Made by a program: the position numbers and the translations under genes. From contig NW_022145609.1 of NCBI RefSeq assembly GCF_000002235.5, forward strand, positions 37,126,130-37,190,129: 64,000 nt of DNA. Reading direction: 5' to 3'. The stretch is from Strongylocentrotus purpuratus. Lineage: Eukaryota > Echinodermata > Echinoidea > Camarodonta > Strongylocentrotidae. Below, piece after piece: positions 22,401-35,400 of the stretch (its first letter is position 1; the number at the start of each line of letters is the position of its first letter). The notes beneath the pieces are model-generated. The model searched no databases. It was given only the letters and a program-made list of their open reading frames with translations, and was not told the origin of the DNA.

Positions 22401-24375
22401 TTGTAATTTCCCTATGGGCAATGCTCTTGACCCAACTTGACCGCTATCTCTTGATTAAGCAGGCCTTTTTGTTTACTTTTTGTTTGGTTTTGTGTTCAGG
22501 AGTTTTTTGTAAATTATTAACGGGAAATGGAGCCTGCCATTCTATATTTTTCTAAATCTATTTTTAAAGAAACTGTTTGATTTTGTGCACAAATCTATTA
22601 TGATGTGGTGTAAAAAAAAAGCATGAAATTCAATTCAAAAGATATTCTTTAGCTGTGCAAAAAGGAAATTTCAACATATGCTTTTGCATATTTTGTTTAC
22701 AACTTGCATTATACAACTGCAATTGGAGAAGAAAAATAATGTTTATAATTACCAACAAATTTAATTTCCTTAGAGAAATATCTCACTAGGGTATTTTTCT
22801 TCTCCTTTGTTTGTTAGGGCGGGGGGGGGGGGGTTAAACTTCCTTGACAATGACAAACTGGACAGAATTTTTCATCACAAAAAAATGGTATCCTGGTAAA
22901 CTATATCTTTACTGTGATTGCATTCTATGCAAATTTGATAGATGTGTCATCCTGATGACAAGCATCAACACTTACGGTAATAGTAAAGGTTTGTCTAATT
23001 GCATACAGTGGCCATTAATAAAAATAAAAAAAACTATTATTGAAAGGTGAATGAAATTTTTCATCATTCATATTACATACATGTACATGAAAAATATATT
23101 CATATCAAATTATAAAAACTGTTAATTGCCTTTAATAACAGCAGTTTATCAATCACATTTTTAACATGAACTTTGATCGTAAAAGGGCACTGGAATTTGC
23201 TGATGACGTCATCCACTGATGTGTTGACTAATGGTACAGGTAAACAGAGGTAATCATTAGTGGGGCTACAAATGATACCAGAATAAGCAGATATAATTGA
23301 AATATTCACCATTTGCAGGCCAAAAAATGAAAAGGTTAAATTCCAACGGCATTTGAAAGATAGCACTAATTTTAATAGAACTTCCTTCAAAACGAAGGGG
23401 CTTGAAAATGTCTTTTTGTGGGATTTTAGGGATTGCAATAATTTCAGTAAATAGTCTGATTTTCAGACCCGTTTACCGAATGGTGTACGTTTTGTGCTGC
23501 GCAAAGATTCAATCAGTTTTATTCTAGCCATTACAAGAAGTGGTTTATTGATGTACACAAATGCTCATTTTATGTGTGTTATTACCAAAGAAAAAGTCAA
23601 TCAGTCACTCGAAACAATGTCTGACATTGAAGTCTACAAAGTAAACGTTTTTCCATGCACAATTTGAATACTAGAGCACTGCTAACGTTTAAATTCCACA
23701 GATAGGACATACATGTATGTGACATATTCTTGATTTCTGCAAAGTTCTACAGAATTTGATGTTGGCTGCAAATGGGAGATACATGAAGTACCTTTATCAC
23801 ATTCAATTGAAATTGCATTGATTTTTAATAATGCACAGGCATTAAAGAGAGTTTGCAGCATATACATGTAAATGTATTCCTTTTTTCTCACTGGGGTTGG
23901 AAGATTCTATTTGAGCCCATTGTATGCATAATGCCTTCAAATGTTCCAATAAAACTAAAAACTTAAAGGTATCAATAAAATTGTAAAATTAATTCATGTT
24001 GAGCCTATCTCGCTGGTAAATTCAATGATTATTTATAAGAAGATTTCAAGCAGAAATTTCCTCCAAATGTAACGCGAGTTATGCAGAATGGCTTTTAATT
24101 ACCTAATATGTTTTGGTAGTATACACTTCATTAATTTGCAGCAATGTACAGGTGTATAATGCAATCGTCATTAAACGCAATCATCTCACATGATTAAACC
24201 TTTCTTGCTTCAATGGATAATTACAGAAGGGCAAGGTCCATTCAGGTGGACTCCGTTCTCTTGATCCATTGGTTTATCACAAGATTAATGACGTCATAAT
24301 AGCCCTGTTCATACATTACCGTAAATCTACGTGTATAAGGTGCACCTGTGTATAAGGCGCACCCCTATTTTGGGG

Positions 24376-24445
<70 letters not shown>

Positions 24446-27400
24446 GTTTTTTGTTTTGTTGTTGTTGTTGTTTTGTTGCCGAAAACCCATGCGGGGAAGG
24501 ACCTTCATTTTATATCGAGGTGCAGTTGAAGTTGTGAACTTGTCACAAATAATAGTAACAATGTCGTTGTAGAAGAATGTGTAAGATCATTAATGTAAAT
24601 TAAAAACAGGTCCATACTCTAAGGCTTCATGATACCAAGTGTCTCACACCAGCCTCATCACATCACCTAGCAGAAGCACTATGTTCTATGCCAAACATCA
24701 ATAGTCATGCATGATATGAATAGAAAAAAAATTGAGGAATTATTATTATAAACTACATCTATTAGAAAGGCGCACCCCCGACTTTCAAATTTTTTCGGCG
24801 GCAAAAAAGTGTGCCTTATACACGGAGATTTACGGTAATACAGCAACGATGCTAGGATCTGTAAACAATTTCCCATAGCCATTTCCCATAGCCATTTCCC
24901 ATCCCAGAAAGGCAATATACCACAATGCTACAGCAATATCCTGGTATTGCCTAATGCATCCTGTACATTGCAGTACAGTTGGCACTTGCTGCAGTAGATT
25001 TGTATTAATGCAAGTCCTCTGAAGTGGTGTTGGTTGATCACATGATACATGACATCACAATAGAAATATGTTGTCATATCTCTGACACATGAAAGATAAC
25101 CCTCGTGTAATCATATGTAAATACGATAATTCAGATACCCTAATTTAAATACAAACCTATGAACCGGGACCTACATAATACAAGCTTTGCTTTTTAGTAG
25201 ATCCCCCACTTTATTGATTGATTTATATGATTGTATCCTCTGTTATAACTATTATCATGTACATTATGTTTTCTATATTGTATGTTTAGTTATAATAATT
25301 ACTAAGTTCATTATGTTCAATTATGTTACCTTTGATAAAGTGAAATAAATGAACTTGAAACTTAAACATGACAGTTACAGAGGCTTGTCCACATACGATG
25401 ACATCACAATCACATGATACATGACATCACAATAACAGTGTGTTCTCATCTCTCTGTCATATATATACGACAGTTACCGAAGGCTTGTCCACATACGATG
25501 CGGTAAAACTAGCTGCAAATGAAATGTAAAGCGTATATACCAATTTATGTCATAAAGAACGGCCTGATTAGTATAATTATGAATCAAGCTTTCTGCTCCA
25601 CAGCACAACCTGCGATGTGTTGCTGCTCTTCAGCTAATAAATTGATTAATTGATTGATTGATTGGTTATTTTGACCCCATTCCTAAGAAAGCACCGTATA
25701 CAAGGTATCTACAGTATTGCTATATTTGGCCTTTGTACAGTGTATACCCAAGAGGCTGCCAAATATGAAAATGGAGTTTAAAATGTCGCAATATTCACTA
25801 TCAGTCAGTGGTAACGTTTATGTTTGTGGCTGTTTGTTGAATATTCAGTGTATCCGCAAAAAGTTGATTCTGTGCAATGTATCGCACATGACGTACATTA
25901 TCTCTGTTATTTAGCTGCTCTGGGCAAGGACAATATACAAATAATACATAGCAGTGAGGCATTAGTAAGAATTACCCACACGAGGTACCTTTGGAACAGT
26001 CTAACAAGCCCGAGGCAATTGCAGAGGGTGTTTGGACTGTTTTGAAGGTATTGAGTGTGGGTAATTTTACTAATGCCCGAACAAAATGATGTGTACCATT
26101 TTTTTTATAAGATTATTTTTTATAAATGATGTTTTATAAATGATGTTTTAAAACATGATTTTGATAATGACCGGTCATTACCATTAGATAATGACCGGTT
26201 GTTATCCAAATTACGCGTTAGGCAAAATAAATGCCTGGTCATGTGTACGCTTTCAACCAATCATTTGATTAGGATCCACGTCATCATCTTATAAAGCCAG
26301 ATACCCCTTTCATAGTGCTTCTATCGGAGTCACACTGATGAAAATACCGATAGAATTTGCCTTAAATGTAAACAAAGTTTAAACCACCGCTCTCCCTGCC
26401 GTCTCTTTCATACAGCCGGTGAAATTCACTCGTTGTGTCGAGCCCCGGCAGGAAGTGAAGAATTATTGCACAATCGCTTGTGAGCTGCTTGAGCAGGAGA
26501 ATTTCATCGCCTTTTTCTCTTCTTTTCATCTGCTATTCTATCACCTTTTTCTCTTCTTTTCATCTGCTATTCTATCACCTTTTTCTCTTCTTTTCATCTG
26601 CTATTCTATCACCTTTTTCTCTTCTTTTCATCTGCTATTCTATCACCTTTTTCTCTTCTTTTCATCTGCTATTCTATCGCCTTTTTCTCTTCTTTTCATC
26701 TGCCATTCTATCGCCTTTTTCTCTTCTTTTCATCTGCTATTCTATCGCCTTTTTTCTCTTCTTTCTTCGGCTATTCTATCTTCTTTTCATCTGCTATTCT
26801 ATCGCCTTTTTCTCCTCTGAACCTTTCATAGTGGCCTGATTTTCATCGGATGCATCCAATGAAAATCAGGCCACTAAGAAAGGGGTAAATAGAGTCTGAG
26901 TCTGTTTCTCGGCAGACAAGATGAAATATTTTGATATTTTCAAGTCTTTTCAAGATTCAGTGCATAGGAATCGCCCAAATGAGCTGCAACATATGTGGCT
27001 ACTTTGCAGATACAGTGTACATGCAGCACATGTAGCTACGTGTGGCTGGTATGAACGTGTTCATCAAATAAAAAATGTATATATCCTTACCTGATATACC
27101 GCTATCACTGATCATGATGATGTCATACTTCGATGCCTTGTACCCTGGAAGCATATTGTTGACCTTTGGGTTGATGCCGACCTTTGACCCACCTGCAGAT
27201 GTGTGAGTAAGGTGTGTGTAAGAGGGGTGAGAAAAAAGGGAAAAAATAATCAGTGATATCATACTTGTGTGAATCATCATACATGCATTGTTTGCTTTTA
27301 GCTAGAACACTAGTCAAATTTACATTGCAAATAAAACAATTTGAAGAACCAACAGTTTTTTTTACTACCATTTACAATCCTGGACAAACCCATAAAACAC

Positions 27401-29408
27401 ATCAGTGTTTATTGCTCTGGTTATTTGGTGAGTTGTGCGCATGCACGTCTTGTCCCTGCGCCTGGATGCCATCGCACAGAAACGTTGTTCAATACAGTTT
27501 AAAGAAGAGTATTCTGGTGAATTTCACATATTTTCTATCTTTAAATACAAGCAGGCCTAAAATAATATAAACTGGGGGTTGTTTCATTAAGCTGTTCGTA
27601 AAGTTATGCATGACTTTAAAAACGATTTGTATATGAAAAGCCAAATGGGATGCTCAATCATTATTAACTGCATCAACTAAAGTTGAACTGTGCTGATGTA
27701 GATTAACATTCTTATTATAACAAACATTTTTAATGCAAAGTACATTTTTTGCCATAATTTAATTGAGTTTATTGAAAATGTCAGAAAAACTTTGGGCATC
27801 CTATCTGGCACTTCATATACAAGTCGTTCGTAAAGTCATGCGTAACTTTACGAACAGCTTAATGAAACACCCACCATGTTTGATTGGTGCCAGAAAGACA
27901 CAAAACAGTCTTAACCATCCATGCCCAAAGTGCCTGATGCAGGAATGGTGCTGGCAGTGCTTTGTGTGTAATCGCTCATTGTACAAGAGGGGAAAAACAC
28001 TAAAGATTAAAATAAACAGAGATTTTATTATTAAAGTCGGCTGAAATCATCATCATGTGATCCATTTCGGCAGTCTTGTGACAACAATGCTAGACATCAT
28101 GTGCTGCACGATCAATCATTGTTGAGCAATGAATAATACAAATCCTTTCTTTGGAACTAAAAAAAGATTATGATGTCACTAGTCATTAAATACCAGTACC
28201 AATATGAGACGAGTACTGCACAATGAAAATGCTGTACACACATGTAGGTTATTAAAAAAAATGAACACTACATTTAAATTCTTTAGAGGCAAACATAGAC
28301 TTTCATATCATTAATACGTACAGTGTATACAAGGTATCAACAATCACTCTACCAGTACCACACAGGTTGCAAGTATCATTTTTGAGGAATGAATTAATCT
28401 ATATTTTTTCACAAACTGAACATAATATTCTTAATTCTAAAAGTAAAATAGATTTCCATCTCATTTTCCGCATGAAAGACATGGCCCAATGTATAGGCCT
28501 ACAGGGCCATGTCTAACAAGTAGAATTGATAAGACGCATGCAGATTGCATATAATTCTTAAAATGTAAAAACAGATTTTGATTTTTGATAACACAAGCAC
28601 AATATACAATGTACATTCATAAACATACGAGTAGACTTCCTTTATAATTTCTCATAATTCTTCATGAACATATATATTCAACAAAACTGTTCTTTGCATT
28701 TTCATCATTTTGAACAAAAATAGATTTCTACATTTTATCCCTATGTACAGTTTTGTACAAACTACAAATGGCTTTTTAAAGTCATATATTGCCTTTCACA
28801 AGACATAAAACAAGTCCATGTTACATTCAATTCATCCATAAAACCATTAACCTCAGTGCCTCCTTCATAATGTCTGTTCAGAGCCAGAAGGGTGTTAACT
28901 CTGTGCTAAAACATATAGAGTTTATACCATTTTGGCTCCAAACGGACAATATTATAATGTATTTCATTAGACAAGCAAGCTGTGACGATCGGGGACATCT
29001 CGATCAGGCAGTGATGAATGGTACTCGTAGGCATGTTTTTACCGTATTTTATGAGACAAATTCAGCAACCTGAGTCGAGCGGGATATCCATCAGACAGTG
29101 ACAGTATATGTGCATGGTACGGGAAGGCACCTTAGAGGTACTACAGATGAAGCGATGCATCTCATAGCTTTATGGAGGCTCAAAACAGAACACATAATGT
29201 GTTTTGTGAGAGAAGTAACGCATGACAATCGGAATAACTCGATTGATCAGCCCGTGACAGTACTTATTTATGGTACTGGTAGGCACCTTTTAGACGCAGA
29301 TCAAACAGTGTCTTTCATAATACTTATTCATAAATACAATGTAAACATGGGTACCAGACAGTGCCAAGCGTGCACTGCAGTTAATAGCTGAATTACTACT
29401 TTTTCATT

Positions 29409-29443
<35 letters not shown>

Positions 29444-32400
29444 AAAACCATCAAAAATATATATCATATGTACATATATAACAGATTTAAGAGAAGTGGT
29501 AAATTGTAAAAACTAAAGTGGCTTGCTCAGAATGATTCTCTATGAAAACAAAACAAAATTTAAGCCACATACATGTACATGTACATGTAATTATATCGTA
29601 AACATTACAAATTATATTATATTTGTAACTACGAATAGGAAAGAAGAAAGTTAGAGAGAGAAGAGAAGAGAGAAATCACATTTCACTTGGTTTTAATAAA
29701 GTCAAAGTGTACACATATTATTCAATTTCAATTAAACAATCCTTATATTTAAATGTTTGATATGTTATGGCCCGGTCCCACTGGCCGATGGACACAAAAC
29801 GTATGCATAACGGACACAGCGGACGAGCGAAATTTCGGGTGTGGCTCCATCCGTTTTCATCCGCTCCAGAAATGGACAAAATTTGCGAAAATTTGCGAAA
29901 ACAGAACGGAAAATAACGGACGTGGGTAGTATGTAGCGGGGATGTTAAACGGATGTTCATCGGAAGCCTAGCGGATGAAAGCGGATGGAAGTGGATGACA
30001 GATTTGAATACTTTATATACGAGATGCATACGCTTACATCCTTTCTATTTCCGTGCTACTAACGATGTATAGACGTTCCATGTACCTTATCTTTCCTCCC
30101 TCTTTCCGTTTTCAGCTGCAGCGGATGTGAGTTGCGAGGATGCCCAGAGGATGCAGAGAGGACAGAGCGGATGTTCAATGGACGATAACGGACATAGAAC
30201 GTTTGTTGCTCGTATTTGTCGCGGATTTACATCGTACACGGCGGAAGTTCATCCGTTCTAAAAGTTTTGTGCAGTTCAAAACTTTTTGCGCGGATGAAAT
30301 CACAGTGGACGGATGCTCGATGGATAGAGCGTATGAAACACGTATGCAATAAGTACACAACGGATGCATAGCGTTTTCCAACGGACTGCAAGATTTTTTT
30401 ACGTTTTACATCCTCTTTGCATCCGTAAGTGCAGTGGGACCGGGCCTTTATATATTTTTTGTTGTTGAATGTCCTCACTCAAATTATTGCAAATAATTGG
30501 GCCATGAAAAAGCTCTGGGAAGAAACTATATTTGCTCGAAGTTTCAAAAGTGGTCTTGTGTGTGTAATTGTTTTTTTTACAGACGTGTATCAATCAGATA
30601 TGAATATTTATGTCTGGGGACCGACTTTTAACGACACCATCTGAAAGACATGAATCAGTTTTTAACCTGTGTTTTTGGCTGAATCAGTTTGTAACATCCA
30701 TTGTTAGCTGGATTACAGCCGCATGCCACAATGCCCCGTTAAACGCAGGTGGTCTTTATATACAGTGTACACGTTCGTTTTATAGTACGTGTGTTTACAT
30801 TTCAATGAAAAATCTTTTGCATGGGAAACTGAAAAAGTTTCTATACAGGTGATTTCTAAAGCACGTTTCACTGTAATTAAAGTAGGTGTTTTTATAATGG
30901 TTTTGGCCTCTGCTGGCTCCTCCACTCAATATTCAATTTTATTTCACGTACATGTAATACTATTATTTATCAATGTATTTCATTTCATGTACTGTACATG
31001 TACATGAACCTCACCCAACTAAAGCTGTTATGAACTTAGTTTACCATTACTGTATTAAGCTGTCTATTAATGTCTTTTTTGTAAATTGATCTCTGTAAAC
31101 ATTTACCAGCGAAAAACAAATTTCTGAATGGACAATAAATACTTAATTTCAATATCAATTGTTGACTCGTAATTGAATACCACAAAGCAATAGTCACTGC
31201 GTCTGCAATGCATGCATCGTACTGTAAAAAACTAAAAAATCACACTTGCACAAGTGGAAATAAAAAGGCTCCCATGAAACAAAACAGTAATTTTGAACAA
31301 TCTGGCTTTTTAAAACAATCCTTTCATGCTGTAACATTGGCATCATACACTGTACATGTGCATGCCCAGTGTACTATCTGTATGTACAAATGTAGCTACA
31401 GTGTACATGTACATGTATTTATGACTCTAGGCAAATACTGGTATACTTTTTATTTTTTATGTTACCCCAAGAAATTGCTGAATTGAAGTTTGAACACATC
31501 ACATGGCCATCCCATTTTGAGAATGATAAATGCTGGTAGGTACATGTAGGCCTACATGAAGATGCTACATGTACATGTATACTCCCGTCATTTGACGAAA
31601 GCTACACGTACTGTACAACTGCTTGTCTCATACTGTACAGGTCTGTTACCAACCGCATATAGATTTCGGTTTTATTACAAATATACCGAATAAAAGGTCC
31701 AAAGACTAACAATAATTGTCTCACAATGTATCATATAAAAATGCATTAAAAACAGTAGATTTAAAAATTCAGTAATAATCTAAAGTGTACATTGCTCACA
31801 TTGTATCATATAAAAATGCATTAAAAACAGTTGATTTAAAAATGCATTAAAAACAGTTGATTTAAAAATTCAGTAATAACTTGAATAACTTATATAACTT
31901 CAGTAATAACTGTTCAGACTACACAAAATTTATATGAAACTTGTATGTATGGCGTATAAAAAATCACCGTAAAGTGAAAGGAGCATACAGACGAGGAAAA
32001 ACATCGTATGATAACAAAAGAATGAGCAAATGTTGAAGAGGTCAACTAGCAAGACAGCTGGCCAAGTAACAGTGCATACTCTCGATTATAAACCCATTCA
32101 AAACCAGTTACATGTATCCTATTTTCATAAGATACCACGCCCAGACTAGAGCTACCGAGCGGGATCCTGATTCTTTAGCATTGGTTTTGTTTGAAACATT
32201 GCTCAAATAATCGTATCGTCATACATTTTGCTATATATTTGTTTATGACGTTTAGACTAGGCCAAATTTAATTACTTATCATAAAGCTATGAGATTCTCT
32301 CATTGCTATACCATATATTTCAGAAGTCTGAACACAGAAATTGTGTACCTGAGGACTGTATAGAATTAAAAGCCCTACTGCAGCTTGAATGAGACCAGCA

Positions 32401-35400
32401 AAGCGAAATCACACATTCGATGTCAGTTTACAATAACTACTAAATTATTCATACCCTTGTAAATTTGAGTTGTTTGTGTGTGTTTTGCGTAACTGACGAA
32501 TAAATGGTAGACTGGTTGATTTAGCGTTGCATAACACTATTGCATCATATGTGACATCCTTACAAGTGGACATTACATGTAGGATAAAGAACCAATCATA
32601 TTCCACGAATATTATCCGGTGTATTGAGGTCACCAGACAGAATTTGTATAATCTCTTTCAACTGTGACTGAAGCTGCATCATTCAATGAACAGGTACAAT
32701 AAAAGATGGACAAATGATTGCGGCCATACTGGACATCTCATTATCTTTCAGACACAAATGATAATTCTTTGCTTCAGACGTCCTTGAGAATATGAAGAAT
32801 CCCTCCCCTCGGACATAAAAAACCATTTACTCCTTTTCTGGGCCCCTGGCATAAAACTTACCATTGATGGTAACTTTGCCATCAATGGCAACTACCATGG
32901 AAACAGGGCTCAACAGCCAATCAAAATCAAAATCAAGATTGTGCACACAGTGTGTGCGGGCAAGCACTGAATCCAATGACCGGGGTAATAGTATATTTGT
33001 AAAGCGCTTTTTATAGAGACATTGTATTATAAAGCGCTATATAAAAGCTAAATATTATTATTATTATTTCCATGTCAGTTAGCATTGATGAAATAAAATG
33101 CAATATCTTTGTTTACCTTTCTGTTGGAAATGAAATAAATATGAATATAAATATGATGGCAAAGTTATCATCAATGGTAAGTTTTGTAAAACAGGGACCT
33201 GGTCATGCAATTGTAATATGAAGGGAAAAGGTTGATCATGTAGCACATCACTGTCAGGTTTGGAAACATCAAAATGATAACAAATTGGCTCAGTCTTGCG
33301 AAGAGTCACATGAACTGTACACAGAAATGTCTATACGGGACTACAAAAACATAAGGCATGAAAATTGCATTCTGCAACCTTTAGACGTTACCTGTCATGT
33401 GTTGAGTATGAGTGCATTTGAAGAGCCATCCTTTTCAGGGGACATATATATTTCTGTGATACTCTTCCACACTAACATGAAAAGAATGAAAAAGCTCACA
33501 AAATATTTGTCACCTTTCCAAGAACTAACTAACCTTCTCTTTACACAATTTTCACATAACATTATATGTCCATGTAAGCCACATAGTTAAAAACAATGGT
33601 TAACATCATTATGTTCAGCAGAACGGCACAAGCAAATGGCACAGGCAAATTTCCAAATTGACACATAATTATTAGGAATTCTGCTTCTATTGCCTTTGTG
33701 CCAAGCAGATGATATTATTGTTATTTTGGCACTTACCTATAAATAATCTTGCGTCTACATGAGGGTATTTTTCCATGAGCGGCCTAACAACTTTTATAGC
33801 CTCGTCCTCTTCGTCTTGTATACAGATGAGCAGTTCAAACTGTTGAGACAGAAAATAAGAAAATAACTTTAAAATATATGTGTAGTCTGAGCAGTGAAAA
33901 AATACACGGGGGCTCAGGGCGAAATAGCACCCGATATGCCCAAAAGAGCCCCCTTAAATTTGCATATAGTTCAATGCAAAACAAATTTTAGAATATTATT
34001 TTCATGCAGGCAAGTTTGAAAAGTAGCCCCTGAAAAATAAATATTAATTTTTTCCCTGAGTCTGAGGCCCTATTGAGACGGGGCATTTGTTTATCCAAAG
34101 GTTCCTTTTTTGAAGGTCTGTAATTCCGAAATGATACACACACGTGTGGGGTTCTGTTTTATTTTCAAAACTTATGAACCCTATTTTTACTTCTGGAATT
34201 AGTAACCCTGTATCATTTCCGGAACTTTCCGGAATTTTCAGGAATTCAAAACCTTTACAATTTTTATCCTTTTGAATAATGAACATTTCAGATTAATTAT
34301 TTTTAAGGAACCTTAGGCAAAACGACATACTGTACAGTGTAACACTGTACAACCAACCGTTTATGGCACAGTCACAGTATTAACTGAAAGAAAACCATTG
34401 CTGCAAAATAAAACCCTTTTACATGTAAAAGAATATGTTTCAAAATGCAAACATACAAGTACATGTGTAGGATCTTATTCTTATGTGAACTACATTATGT
34501 AATGTACATGTAAGTGTCTTGTGATTCAACAATTATACTAATAACACGCATTCATACTGCACCTACATGTACATGTAATAGAATATTGTGATGCGCACTA
34601 TGTTTGGTGTGATTATTATTTTTCCAGCAGTGAATAGTTTTAGGGGGTGGCCTAGTGCAACATGACTGAACAAGGCTTAGTGGATAATGCTTCAAGAAAA
34701 TAACTTATTAAAAATTTAATATTGACTTTCTTCCTATTTTTTTAATTTAAAAAAAAAATATCCTGGATCCTGCATGCATCTTCATATGTAATAACTGAAA
34801 ACTAATTAAAATATTGACACAAGTAAAGGGAAATGCAGTTTCAAAGAGGAAAATCCTGTTTGATATAAAGTGAAAGGAATTCAAAACAATTGTTAGATAT
34901 GAAACAAGACTCTGACTCACATAAACATGTACATATAGACTTGATATCTTGTTACAAGTGTTTTTATACATGATATTATTTCCCTGAAGATCTTGTGCAT
35001 TTGGATGGAAGCCTAATGAATTGTTTTGTAATAAAATATCACTTCAGTAGAAACTAAAAAAATGAAAATATTAAAGCATATCTGCATTGCCAAATACTGT
35101 AAAGATTTACATGTACTGTATATGTACGTAAAGTCTAACAGAGATGATAGCTCATAAAACTGTACTGTTATGTATTATGGTGTAATAACAGCATGATGGA
35201 CAAATTCATCACAGGTTTAATGCTTACTTTTTAGCATCATGTATATTATGTTCAACATATTAGTACAAATCTAAAAAGTAGTTATATGCTTCAATCTAAA
35301 ACTTTCAACTGCCTAAAAATATTACTGAAAAGCTTCAGGTAAAAATACTATTGTTGAATCTTGAATGCCGATTTTGTAAGTTTGAATTTTCGTTGTATTC

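Larger units (their letters stand above)
21267..27090 (-). other. UGCG: UGCG intron 4 contents
   Basis: Contains an element bounded by TTACCGTAAATC inverted repeats at 24317-24837, a LINE-like 3' tail ending near 25365, an inverted-repeat region at 25950-26080 and a 34-bp minisatellite at 26505-26815. A stretch at 22150-22340 resembles the repeat seen at 60925-61105 but is much more diverged. Confidence 0.6.
27193..33736 (-). other. UGCG: UGCG intron 3 contents
   Basis: Contains fold-back elements at 27575-27872, 28871-28950, 29769-30446 and 32840-33200. It also has diverged tandem repeats near 28975-29300, a (TC)n tract at 29412-29445 and a local tandem duplication at 31733-31890. No coding exon was recognised. 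Confidence 0.65.

Noticed and set aside
26419..26839. Phe/Ser/Leu-rich proteins of 119-133 codons
   Set aside because: They translate a 34-bp minisatellite open in all frames.
28789..29391. Two consecutive ~95-codon plus-strand ORFs
   Set aside because: They lie over diverged tandem repeats (GGTACTCGTAGGCA-like) within UGCG intron 3 and match no family I know.
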